Positions 45,128-54,338 of a stretch of 64,000 nt of DNA are shown in pieces. Under the pieces are notes generated by a model. It had not been told where the DNA came from. It saw only the letters and a list, made by a program, of their open reading frames with translations, and searched no databases. Each line of letters opens with the position of its first letter. Positions within the stretch are counted from its first letter, which is position 1. The stretch covers positions 124,001-188,000 of the forward strand of contig NZ_JAQSDO010000008.1 in assembly GCF_029945965.1 (NCBI RefSeq), read 5' to 3'. Source of the stretch: Thermomonas sp. Lineage in GTDB: Bacteria > Pseudomonadota > Gammaproteobacteria > Xanthomonadales > Xanthomonadaceae. A program made the position numbers and the translations under genes.

Positions 45128-48100
45128 ATGCAAAACGCGCACATTCCGCCCGTCCAGCACCTCGCCCTGTTCCGCGCCAGCCGGGTGGAACGACTGCTTG
45201 TGCCAATGCAAATCCTGCTCAGGTCGCAGGGACCTGCGCACCCGCTGGCGCCAGTGCAGGTGGTAGTGGGTCATGCCGGCTTGCGCCCGTGGCTGCTCGG
45301 TCAACTGGCGCGCGATGCCGGCCGCGAAGGCATCGCTGCCAACATCGATGTGATGCTGCCCAGCACCTGGCTGGAGCGCCTGGCCCAGGACGTACTGGGT
45401 GAGTCCGCGGTCGCGCTGGCGCCGTATCGTCGCGAGATCCTGCGCTGGCGGATCCATGCCTTGTTGCCGCAGGTGCCGTTGGTAGACGTGCAGGCCTATC
45501 TGGATGGCGGCGATGCCGCGCGGCGCAGGTTCCAGCTCGCCGATCACCTGGCCGGCTTGTTTGGCCGCTACAGCATCTATCGGCCGGACTGGCTGGCAGC
45601 ATGGGCGCACGGTAACGACCGCATCCCGGCCGAAGCCCGCGCTTCGCCGCTGCCATGGCTGTGGAAACGGCTACGCATCGAGATCGGCCAGCCGCACCGC
45701 GGCGAACGCCTGCAGCAGCTTGCCGAGGCATTGGCCGAAGGTCATCCGGCCGCCGCCGGGGATGGCTCGGCGCTGCATCTGTTCGGCATCAGCCACCTGG
45801 CGCCCGGTGAACTTGCGGTGTTCGCCGCGCTGTCGGCGCAGCGTCCAGTGGCGCTGTATCTGCCCGATCCCTGCCGCGAACGCGACTGGGTACTGGGCCT
45901 GCCCGCGGATCGCGCCTGGCTGCATGCGGCCTGGGCCAGCGAGCAGCCGGACCAGGCCGATGCCGCATTCCTGGCGCAGCCGCATCCGTTGCTGGCGGCG
46001 TGGGGGCGGATGGGCCAGGAGTTCCTGCTGGCGCTGGAAGACCACCAGTTGCTGGCCGATGTGCGTGACGCCAGCGATGCCGAAGATTCCAATGTCGAAG
46101 CCGGCAATCGGCTGCAGCGCTTGCAGGACAGCCTGCGTCGGCGCGATGTCACGCTGTTGGCGCCGACTGTCACGCAAGCGGAGGAGCGCAAGGACACCAG
46201 CCTGCGCGTGCATGCCTGCCACACCCGCCTGCGTGAACTTGAAGTACTGCGCGATGCCCTGCTGGACGTGCTGGCCCGGTCGCCCGACCTGACCGCAGCA
46301 GACATCGTGGTGATGGCGCCCGACATCACCGCCTATGCACCATTGCTGCCGGCGGTGTTCGGCGAACCCGGTGTGGCCGATGCAGCGCTGCCCTATCACC
46401 TGGCTGATATCCCGCTCACTGCCGCACATCCGCTATTGCAGGCCTACGCGCACCTGCTGGACCTGCCGTTGTCGCGGCTGCCGGTGGCCGAAGTGCTCGA
46501 CCTGCTGCGCACGCCGGCAGTGATGCTGCGGTTCGGGCTGGATGCGGGCGGGGTCGCACGGATCGAGGGCTGGTTGCGGCAGGCGAATGTGGTGTGGGCA
46601 CTGGATGCAGCACAGCGCGTGCGCGAAGGCTTGCCCGACAATCCGACCCACAGCTTCGCCTGGGGCGTGGACCGGCTGCTGGCCGCGCATGTGTTCGGTC
46701 ATGTCGATGATGCGGTGGCATTGCCGGAAGGATCGGTGTTGCCTGCCGAGGCCGCGATTGAGGGCCCACAGGCGGGTGAGCTTGGCGCACTGGATAGCCT
46801 GCTGGCGCTGCTGGCCGAGTGGCAACGCGACGCCACCCAGCCGCGACTGGCGAGTGCATGGGCGAAACGGATGGAAGTGCAGCTCGACGCCTTGTTCCGG
46901 GTGTCGCTGCAGGATGCCGCCGGCAACGAAGCGTTAGGCGTGCTGCGCGGTCTGGTGCGTGACGTTGCTGATGTACCGGGCAAGGCCGGCGTGGATCCGC
47001 AGCTGGATTACGCGGTAGTTCGCGAAGTGTTGCAGGAGGGCCTGCAAGCGGTGCCGGCGCGGCAGCGGTTCCTGTCCGGCAGCATGGTCGTGTGCGGTAT
47101 GGTCCCGCAGCGCGCGATCCCGTTTCGGGTGGTCGCGGTGCTGGGGCTGGACGAGGGCGCGTTCCCGCGCCCCGACCGCAGCGATGGCCTGGACCTGATG
47201 GCACGACATCGCCGCAGTGGCGATCGCGGCCTGCGTGACGACGACCGCTGGCTGTTCCTGGAAACCGTGATGGCTGCGCGCGAACGCCTGCACCTGAGCT
47301 ACATCGGCGAGGACGTGCGTGACGGAAAGTCGCGCAACCCCGCCGCTCCGCTGGCGGAATTGATGGCGGTGCTGGATCGGCACGCGCCGCCGCAGCCATG
47401 CGCCGAAGGCGAAACGCCCAACCCGCAGCGACCATGGCTGGTGCGGCATCCGTTGCAGCCGTTCGATCCGCGCTATTTCGACGGCGGGGATGACGCGGAT
47501 CCGGCGCTGTTCAGCCATCGCGACGCGTTCGCCACCGCCTCGAATCCCGGGCAGGAGATCCCGCCGATCTTCGCCGATCTTCTCAAACCCTTGATCGATG
47601 GAAGCGCAGTGATGCCACCCGCGACGCCACTGCCAATCGCGGCGGTGCTGGGCTACTTCCGCGACCCGGCCCGGCAGTTGCTGCGCGATGGCCTCGGGCT
47701 GCGCCTGGACGCCAGCGATCAATTCGAGGTCGAAGAACCGTTGGATGCCACGCTGCCGGCAATTGCCCGGCTTCCGCAACGCTTGCTGCGGATGGCGATC
47801 GAAAAGCAATTGACGACGATGCCGGAACACCCGCCCGCATGGCTGGCCGATGCCGGACTTCTGGCCAGTGGGCGTCCCGGCGTATCGGCGTGGTTGGACT
47901 TGCGTGAGAAAACCGATGCCACGTTGCAGCAAGCGGTTGCACTGCCATTGTTCGAGCATGGCTGGCCGAAGCCATGGCCAGCAATTGAAGCTGCGGTCGG
48001 GCAGTGGCAACTAAGCGGCAGGTTGCCCGATGTGGTTGTCGGCCCGGATGGCGCGCCCTGCGTGCTCGCGCTGCAACCCGGCAAGAAACTGAAGGAACTG

Positions 48101-48562
48101 GACTACGCAAAGCGCATTCCGCTGTTCCTGCAATGGGCGCTGCTGCGACTCGACCCTGCACTCGCGGAGCGACCGGTCGAAATCGTCTGGCTACTGAAGG
48201 AACCGCCCGGCGACGACGCGCCGTGGCAGGCGTGGGCGCACGCGTGGCAACAGGCTGATGTTCCGCTTCGAAAAACCATGCACGCGCGACTCGCGGCCAG
48301 CGTCATCGACCTGCTGGTGCTGTTCGTGCAGGCGCAGCAACAGCCATCGGCGTATTTTCCGAAGACGACATTCGCCCGCGACCCTGCTGCTGCGTGGGCC
48401 GGGGGTTTCGGCGGCAAAGGTGAACGCGATTACGCACCCGGCTATGCGCGGTTACTTGCGGGCGAAGTCACGTTTGCCGATGAAGCCGAACAGACCGCGC
48501 TGCAGGTCGTGGCCGAACGCATCGAGGCCGCACTCGCGTTGCCGCTTGGGGATGCCGCATGA
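45128..48562 (+). CDS. recC: Exodeoxyribonuclease V subunit gamma (RecC)
   Basis: Chi-scanning, non-catalytic subunit of the RecBCD helicase-nuclease. 1144 residues from ATG 45128, similar to E. coli RecC (1122). N-terminal RASRVERLLVPMQILLRS and helicase-like segments such as HLFGISHLAPGELAVFAALS, VHACHTRLRELEVLRDALLD, DIVVMAPDITAYAPLL, MVPQRAIPFRVVAVLGLDEG and FPRPDRSDGLDLM are family hallmarks. The Walker A of true helicases is absent, as expected. Overlaps recB by ATGA. Confidence 0.96.
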   Translation: MQNAHIPPVQHLALFRASRVERLLVPMQILLRSQGPAHPLAPVQVVVGHAGLRPWLLGQLARDAGREGIAANIDVMLPSTWLERLAQDVLGESAVALAPYRREILRWRIHALLPQVPLVDVQAYLDGGDAARRRFQLADHLAGLFGRYSIYRPDWLAAWAHGNDRIPAEARASPLPWLWKRLRIEIGQPHRGERLQQLAEALAEGHPAAAGDGSALHLFGISHLAPGELAVFAALSAQRPVALYLPDPCRERDWVLGLPADRAWLHAAWASEQPDQADAAFLAQPHPLLAAWGRMGQEFLLALEDHQLLADVRDASDAEDSNVEAGNRLQRLQDSLRRRDVTLLAPTVTQAEERKDTSLRVHACHTRLRELEVLRDALLDVLARSPDLTAADIVVMAPDITAYAPLLPAVFGEPGVADAALPYHLADIPLTAAHPLLQAYAHLLDLPLSRLPVAEVLDLLRTPAVMLRFGLDAGGVARIEGWLRQANVVWALDAAQRVREGLPDNPTHSFAWGVDRLLAAHVFGHVDDAVALPEGSVLPAEAAIEGPQAGELGALDSLLALLAEWQRDATQPRLASAWAKRMEVQLDALFRVSLQDAAGNEALGVLRGLVRDVADVPGKAGVDPQLDYAVVREVLQEGLQAVPARQRFLSGSMVVCGMVPQRAIPFRVVAVLGLDEGAFPRPDRSDGLDLMARHRRSGDRGLRDDDRWLFLETVMAARERLHLSYIGEDVRDGKSRNPAAPLAELMAVLDRHAPPQPCAEGETPNPQRPWLVRHPLQPFDPRYFDGGDDADPALFSHRDAFATASNPGQEIPPIFADLLKPLIDGSAVMPPATPLPIAAVLGYFRDPARQLLRDGLGLRLDASDQFEVEEPLDATLPAIARLPQRLLRMAIEKQLTTMPEHPPAWLADAGLLASGRPGVSAWLDLREKTDATLQQAVALPLFEHGWPKPWPAIEAAVGQWQLSGRLPDVVVGPDGAPCVLALQPGKKLKELDYAKRIPLFLQWALLRLDPALAERPVEIVWLLKEPPGDDAPWQAWAHAWQQADVPLRKTMHARLAASVIDLLVLFVQAQQQPSAYFPKTTFARDPAAAWAGGFGGKGERDYAPGYARLLAGEVTFADEAEQTALQVVAERIEAALALPLGDAA

Positions 48563-51500
48563 CGACATCGGACTGGCGCGCATTGAGCCTGGCACCGGGC
48601 GGACGCAGCCTGGTCGAGGCCAGCGCAGGCACCGGCAAGACCTGGACGATCGCTGCGCTCTATTTGCGCTTGTTGCTGGAGCCGCGCGAGGGCGGGCCGA
48701 TCAGTCCACGCGGCATTGTGGTTTCAACATTTACCGATGCCGCTGCGCAGGAACTGCGCCAACGCATCCGTGCGCGCCTGCAGGGTGCGCAGGAACTGCT
48801 GGCCCGCGCGCGTCACGCGCCCGATGAATTGCTGAATCGTGATCTACAGGATGACGAAGTCCTGCACTGGTTGCGCGGGTGTTGCCTGGCCGCCGATGGC
48901 AGCGTCGATGCCGGCAAGCTCGATGCCTTCCACTTGCGCCTGCAACTGGCATTGGCCGAACTCGACCAAGCCCCGATCGGCACCTTGCACGCGTTGTGCC
49001 AGCGCATCCTGCGTGAACAGCCGTTTGCCAGTGGCATGGGCTTCGGCCAGGTCGAATTGGTGGCCGGCAGAGAACTGGATGGCGAACTCGCCGATGACCT
49101 GTGGCGGCAACTCGCGCAGTCGCCAGAGCCACTGTCGCCGGAACAGCAGGTCTGGTTCGACGTTGGACGTGCGCAACTCACCCGCGCACTGGGTGATGCC
49201 CTGAAGCCAGGTGTCGAAGTGCCGTGTCCATCGGCGCCCGACATCGCATCGTTGTTGCAGCCGGACATGGCGATTGCACTGCGTGAATACGCAAATGATG
49301 CAGGCTGGTTCAAATCAGCCCGTAGTGTCTGGATACGTGGCCTGCATGGTCTGGCGGATTGGATTGATGCGGGTGATCCGGGAGCCGGTCCAGAAGAAAA
49401 AGTGCTGGATGACCTGGGCAAGCGACTTGAAACCCAGATCAAGCCCGCACGCCTGGCCGAAGCGGAAACCGACGATGTATTCGCGTTTGTGATGCGCGCC
49501 ACCGATTTGCTTTCGACAGCACCGGCAATCCTCCGTGCCCGCGGCCTGGCCGAATTCGTACCGCAGCTGCGTGACCTTCGCGATGCACGCCTGCAGGCGC
49601 GCGGACAACTCAGCTTCGATGCGGTGATCGTGCGGGTGCATGCGGCCTTGCAGGGATCTCCGGCCTTGGCCGATGCCTTGCATTCGCAATGGCCGGTCGC
49701 GCTGGTGGACGAGTTCCAGGACACCGACGGCCTGCAATATCAGATCCTCGACCTCATCTATCGTGATGCCGCCGGCATCGCGCGCGAACGGCAGGTACGT
49801 GGACGGCTGGTGATGATCGGCGACCCCAAGCAGGCGATCTACCGCTTCCGTGGCGGCGACATCGACGCTTACCTGCGCGCCGCCAGCAAGGTGGATGTCG
49901 AAGACGTCATGCATCTGGACACCAATCATCGTTCGGCGCGTGGTTATGTCGATGCCTGCAATGAGCTGTTTGACATCGCCGGCCACGCGCTATCCGCCGA
50001 CGTTCAGCACACCATCGCTTACCGCGACGTGCTGGCCAGTGCGCGTCGTGATGGCAGGCCATATCGCGTGGACGGCAGCCCAGTCGTGCGGCCATTGGTG
50101 TTTCATTACCTGGAGGAAGTGCCAGCGAATGCGGATGAACGTCGCGATGCAGCGCTCGATGCCTGCGCCGACCACATCGTGCAACTTCTTTCGGGCAGCC
50201 ATGCGATCGGGGATGCGCTGTTGCAGCCCGGCGACATCGCCGTGTTGTTACCCAAGAACCGGCAAATCAGCGAGTTGCGGATGCGGCTACGCGCACGTGG
50301 CGTGCCCTGCGTGGGCGGTGGGCGCAGCAGCGTGTTCGCCACCAATTGGGCGCGGGAGTTGCAACTGCTGTTGCATGCCGCCGCGCAGCCGGCCGACCCT
50401 GGCCTGGTGCGCGGCGCATTGGCAACCCGCATTGGCGGCCTTGATTACCAGACACTGCGCTCGCTTGCCGATGCCGGGCATGACGTGCAGTGGCAACAAT
50501 GCCTGGATCGCTTCATCGCGCTGCATGCGCTTTGGGAGTCGTGCGGCGTGCTGGCGGTGGTGAAAGAAATCATCGACATTGCCGCGCCGCGCCTGACGGC
50601 CGCACAGGATGGTGAGCGTGCCTTGACCGACCTGCGCCATATCGGCGAACTGCTGCAGGCGCAGGAAGCGCGCCAGCCAGGCCATGCGCAACTGCTGGCC
50701 TGGTTGTCGGCGCAGCGCGATGGCGACGGCAGCGACAGCGAGGATGCCGCCAATGGTCGCGAACTGCGTATCGAATCCGATGCCAAACGCGTGCAACTGA
50801 TGACCCTGCATGCGGCCAAGGGACTGGAGTTCCCGGTCGTGTTGCTTCCGCTGATGTGGGACAGCACTTGGCACAAGCCGACCAATCACCATGGGTTCGT
50901 GATCGTTACCGATCCGGTCACCGGCATTCGCCAGCTGCGCAATGATGCCGCAGCCTGCGAACAGGCCAGGTGGGAAGACCAGGAAGAACGCTTCCGCCTG
51001 CTGTACGTCGCGCTGACCCGTGCCGAACATGCCTGCCATGTCTATGCACTGCCGACGGATCGGCAAGCGAAAGGAAATTCGAAGTCCAGCCTGCAGGATC
51101 CGGAGCGTTCGCCGCTGGATGCCTTGCTGGTGCGCGCAGAAGCAGCGCTTGAGGAGCAGCACAGCCTGCAGGATGCGAGCGAACACATTGCATGGCAGTT
51201 GGGCTGGCCTGAAACATCGGGCAGATATCAGATGGATGTCGCGCCACGAAAGCCCGTGCAAGTGCGGCCTGAACCGCCACCGGCCCAGCTGGTGCGGCGC
51301 CACAGCTTCAGTTCGATGCTGCGCGGCAGCCATGGCCTGCAGCAAGAACACGCCGCCACCGATGAAGCACCGACACTGATCGAAGACTTCATCGAAGAGG
51401 GTATCGAAGAGGGTATCGAAGAAGAGTGTGTGGCGGAGGAGGTTGTTTCCGCATATCCAGAGCTTGCTGCGCTGGCGCATTGGCGCGGCATCGAATTCGG

Positions 51501-52209
51501 CCTGGCCCTGCATGACGTACTGGAGCAACGCAGGATCGGCCTGCCGATCCGAAAGCAACCGAAACTGGTGCGTGACTGCCTGCGCATGCGTGGCGTGCGG
51601 CCTTGGCAGGAAGGCCCCGAGCTCGAGCAGATGCTGGACATCGTTGTGCAGCGGCTGGACGCGACCCTGGACACCGAGCTGCAACCCGGTCTGCGCCTGT
51701 CGGATTTGCCCGCACATGCATTGCGCGCAGAGATGGCGTTCGACTATCTATTAGGCGATGCGTCCACCGACCGTTTGCGGTCGGTTTGCCGAGCTGCTGG
51801 CGAAGAGAGCCTGATGCCGGTGCTGGCCATGCACACGCTGCGCGGCCTGATGAACGGCAAGATCGACCTGGTGTTCGAGCACGCTGGCCGCTTCCATGTG
51901 CTGGACTGGAAGGGCAACTGGCTCGGCGACCAGCTGGACAATTACGCACCTATCGCGCTGCCTGCCGCGATGGACGTGCATCACTATCGCCTGCAAGCCT
52001 TGCTGTACACGGTCGCTCTGCATCGCTACCTGCGTATGCGGCTTGGCGAGGCCTACCGGCCGACCGAACATCTGGGCGATCCGGTCTATCTGTTCCTGCG
52101 CGCGGTCGGGCTGACGCCCGGTGCAGGCGTGTGGACCCAGCACTTCAGCCCAGCCTTGATTGAAGCCGTGGATGCGGCCCTGGCCGGAAAACCGGAGGTG
52201 TGCGCATGA
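48559..52209 (+). CDS. recB: Exodeoxyribonuclease V subunit beta (RecB)
   Basis: 3'-5' SF1 helicase plus the nuclease of RecBCD. 1216 residues. Walker A VEASAGTGKTWTIAALYLRL, TFTDAAAQELRQRI, Walker B VALVDEFQDTDGLQYQIL, GDPKQAIYRFRGGDI, and TLHAAKGLEFPVVLLPLMW in the helicase; C-terminal nuclease with GKIDLVFEHAGRFHVLDWKGN, the Asp and Lys catalytic residues, and HHYRLQALLYTVALHRYL. An acidic linker with a tandem repeat (51391-51426) separates helicase and nuclease. Overlaps recC and recD. Confidence 0.97.
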   Translation: MTTSDWRALSLAPGGRSLVEASAGTGKTWTIAALYLRLLLEPREGGPISPRGIVVSTFTDAAAQELRQRIRARLQGAQELLARARHAPDELLNRDLQDDEVLHWLRGCCLAADGSVDAGKLDAFHLRLQLALAELDQAPIGTLHALCQRILREQPFASGMGFGQVELVAGRELDGELADDLWRQLAQSPEPLSPEQQVWFDVGRAQLTRALGDALKPGVEVPCPSAPDIASLLQPDMAIALREYANDAGWFKSARSVWIRGLHGLADWIDAGDPGAGPEEKVLDDLGKRLETQIKPARLAEAETDDVFAFVMRATDLLSTAPAILRARGLAEFVPQLRDLRDARLQARGQLSFDAVIVRVHAALQGSPALADALHSQWPVALVDEFQDTDGLQYQILDLIYRDAAGIARERQVRGRLVMIGDPKQAIYRFRGGDIDAYLRAASKVDVEDVMHLDTNHRSARGYVDACNELFDIAGHALSADVQHTIAYRDVLASARRDGRPYRVDGSPVVRPLVFHYLEEVPANADERRDAALDACADHIVQLLSGSHAIGDALLQPGDIAVLLPKNRQISELRMRLRARGVPCVGGGRSSVFATNWARELQLLLHAAAQPADPGLVRGALATRIGGLDYQTLRSLADAGHDVQWQQCLDRFIALHALWESCGVLAVVKEIIDIAAPRLTAAQDGERALTDLRHIGELLQAQEARQPGHAQLLAWLSAQRDGDGSDSEDAANGRELRIESDAKRVQLMTLHAAKGLEFPVVLLPLMWDSTWHKPTNHHGFVIVTDPVTGIRQLRNDAAACEQARWEDQEERFRLLYVALTRAEHACHVYALPTDRQAKGNSKSSLQDPERSPLDALLVRAEAALEEQHSLQDASEHIAWQLGWPETSGRYQMDVAPRKPVQVRPEPPPAQLVRRHSFSSMLRGSHGLQQEHAATDEAPTLIEDFIEEGIEEGIEEECVAEEVVSAYPELAALAHWRGIEFGLALHDVLEQRRIGLPIRKQPKLVRDCLRMRGVRPWQEGPELEQMLDIVVQRLDATLDTELQPGLRLSDLPAHALRAEMAFDYLLGDASTDRLRSVCRAAGEESLMPVLAMHTLRGLMNGKIDLVFEHAGRFHVLDWKGNWLGDQLDNYAPIALPAAMDVHHYRLQALLYTVALHRYLRMRLGEAYRPTEHLGDPVYLFLRAVGLTPGAGVWTQHFSPALIEAVDAALAGKPEVCA
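51391..51426 (+). repeat. 12-bp tandem repeat in the RecB linker
   Basis: ATCGAAGAGGGT occurs twice and then as ATCGAAGAAGAG, encoding IEEG-IEEG-IEEE between the helicase and nuclease domains of RecB. The unit is a multiple of three, so copy changes keep the frame. Confidence 0.85.
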
Positions 52210-54023
52210 CCGCGTTCGGTTTCCAGCGCAGCCGCGTCGAACTTCAGGAAGAGGCTTGGGGGCCATTGCAGCGGGCATTGCATCGTTGGGTCATCGCCCA
52301 TGGCGGCTCATTACTGCTTGCGTACACCGCGGCCTGGGCCAGCCTTGCCGATGCGCGGGCGGATGCCGCGTTGGCACTGGCCGGTCCGGATGCGAGCTGG
52401 CAGGGGATGCCGGCGCTCTCTGAAGATGAGATCGATGCATTGCGTCGCGAGCCAATGGTCGGTGATGGCAGCAGCGATGTACCGACCGCCTTTGTCATCG
52501 ATGCGCAGGTGCGCTTCTATCTATGGCGCAACTACAGCCGCGAACGTCGGATCGGTCAGCGACTTCGAGAGCTTCGGCAACAACCCATGCTGTCCTTGTT
52601 GGATGCGAGCCCAATCGATGAAGTCGCACTCGACATGTTGTTTGGCGATGCCGCATCCGGTGATGACAGCGCACAACGCGCCGCCGTCCGGCAACTGTCG
52701 CATCGCCGCTTCGGCGTACTGACCGGCGGGCCAGGTACCGGCAAGACCACCACCGTGCTGCGCATGTTGTTGATGGCACAACGCCATCGCCAGCAAGCCG
52801 GCTTGTCACCTGCACGGATTGCGATCGCCGCCACCACCGGCAAGGCTGCGCAGCGCTTGCTTACATCGTTGCAGGACGGCAAGCGCGCGCTGCAGTCACG
52901 GCTGCCGGCCTCGGACACGAGCACTGACACGGATAGCTGGAACGCGCATTTGACCCAGTTGCCGGCAAGCGACGCGCTGACCCTGCACAGCCTGCTTGGC
53001 TACCACCCCTACGATGGCCGCTTCAGCCGCGGTCGCGACCTGCCCCTGGATGCCGACATCGTGGTGGTGGACGAAGCCTCGATGCTCGACCTGAGCTTGC
53101 TGGATGCCTTGCTGGAGGCGCTTCCCGAAACTGCGCAATTGTTCCTGGTCGGCGATGCCGATCAGCTTACCTCGATCGGCACCGGTTCGGTGCTGCTCGA
53201 CCTGGTCGCGGCGATGGAGGGCAGCGATGACCTGGTGCGCCTGCGGCATGGCTTCCGTGCACAGTCGCCGGAATTACCGCGCCTGCTGGCCGCGGCACGG
53301 ACGGGCGATGTCGAAGGATTCAAGTCCGCGTTCGATGGCGTCGATACTGTTTGGCGTCGCGTGGTAACTCCTGTGCAGCTCGACGCACGGCTTCACGCGT
53401 GGGCCGAACGCCTGGCGAATCTGCCGCCGCTGCGGCAAGGCCGCGCCAGCAATCAGGTCGACGCGCTTGCCGCACTGGATGCGCTTGCATCGCATCAATT
53501 GCTGTGTGCCCTGCGCGAGGGTGGTTATGGCGCGGTCCATGCCAATTTCATGATCGAGCACCAACTGCGCCTGCAATGGCAGCAGCCCGCGCAGTCAATC
53601 TGGTATCCGGGCCGTGCCGTCATGGTGACGCGCAACGACTACGCGTCGAAACTCTTCAATGGCGATGTCGGTATCTGCCTGGCGGATGCCGAAGGTGGCC
53701 TGCGCGTCTGGTTCGAAGCCGCCGTCGACGTAGGTGTCGTGGATGATGGCGCGCGCCGCGCCCGCGCGTTCTCGCCCGCCGCACTGCCGGCGCACGAAAG
53801 CGCCTTCGCGATCACCGTGCACAAAAGCCAAGGCTCCGAATACGCCAATGTCGCCCTTTTGCTACCGCCCGCGCCGCAACACCAGGCGTTGACCCGGCAA
53901 CTGATTTACACGGGACTTTCGCGTGCTCGCCAAGCGGTCGAGCTGTGGAGCGGCGCGGCTGCACTGGCGACGGCGCTGGCCACCCCGGTGCGTCGGATCG
54001 GTGGTTTGCGGGACTGCTGTTGA
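52206..54023 (+). CDS. recD: Exodeoxyribonuclease V subunit alpha (RecD)
   Basis: 5'-3' SF1 helicase of RecBCD. 605 residues from ATG 52206, which overlaps the recB stop as ATGA and has GGAGG eight bases upstream; a GTG at 52200 is less likely. Walker A LTGGPGTGKTTTVLRML, AATTGKAAQRL, Walker B VVVDEASMLDLSLLDALL, LVGDADQLTSIGTGSVLLDL, and the C-terminal AFAITVHKSQGSEYANVALL and YTGLSRARQAVELW. A 315-base gap follows. Confidence 0.96.
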   Translation: MTAFGFQRSRVELQEEAWGPLQRALHRWVIAHGGSLLLAYTAAWASLADARADAALALAGPDASWQGMPALSEDEIDALRREPMVGDGSSDVPTAFVIDAQVRFYLWRNYSRERRIGQRLRELRQQPMLSLLDASPIDEVALDMLFGDAASGDDSAQRAAVRQLSHRRFGVLTGGPGTGKTTTVLRMLLMAQRHRQQAGLSPARIAIAATTGKAAQRLLTSLQDGKRALQSRLPASDTSTDTDSWNAHLTQLPASDALTLHSLLGYHPYDGRFSRGRDLPLDADIVVVDEASMLDLSLLDALLEALPETAQLFLVGDADQLTSIGTGSVLLDLVAAMEGSDDLVRLRHGFRAQSPELPRLLAAARTGDVEGFKSAFDGVDTVWRRVVTPVQLDARLHAWAERLANLPPLRQGRASNQVDALAALDALASHQLLCALREGGYGAVHANFMIEHQLRLQWQQPAQSIWYPGRAVMVTRNDYASKLFNGDVGICLADAEGGLRVWFEAAVDVGVVDDGARRARAFSPAALPAHESAFAITVHKSQGSEYANVALLLPPAPQHQALTRQLIYTGLSRARQAVELWSGAAALATALATPVRRIGGLRDCC

Positions 54024-54338
54024 CGGGAAGATTTCGAACCTCCTGGATCGCGCAGCGAAATGCTGCTCTGCAACATTTTCGTGTGCTACTCGAAGCCAAC
54101 CTTCGACATGTGGTTCGCAAGCGCTTGTTTCGTCGATCAATTTTGCTTCCGGGGTTGACATGAGCATAGTGTGACGGCGATAACACAACGCTGCCCGCAC
54201 CTGAATTTGGGGGTATGCGGCGCCTGTACACAGGCATATCGGGGAAGCGCTGTTGGACACCACGTGTCGACATCAGCGCCCTGTTTGCTATGCAGCATTT
54301 GTGCATACACATTCTGACGATCAGACCTTGGGGGTCAT
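54024..54338 (+). other. Non-coding gap before the autotransporter
   Basis: 315 bases without a supportable gene. It holds a promoter candidate (54155-54184), a small dyad GCCTGT-AC-ACAGGC (54222-54235) in the presumed leader, and a TTGGGGGTCAT sequence just before the autotransporter ATG as ribosome-binding site. No terminator with a T-run was seen after recD. Confidence 0.6.
54155..54184 (+). promoter_or_regulatory. Possible promoter of the autotransporter gene
   Basis: Perfect -35 TTGACA (54155-54160) with GATAAC 18 bases later, matching the -10 at four of six positions. It implies a leader of about 145 bases containing the dyad at 54222. Confidence 0.45.

Noticed and set aside
54222-54235. 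GCCTGTACACAGGC as a LexA or lux box
   Set aside because: Spacing and length do not match either consensus; kept only as an unassigned dyad.
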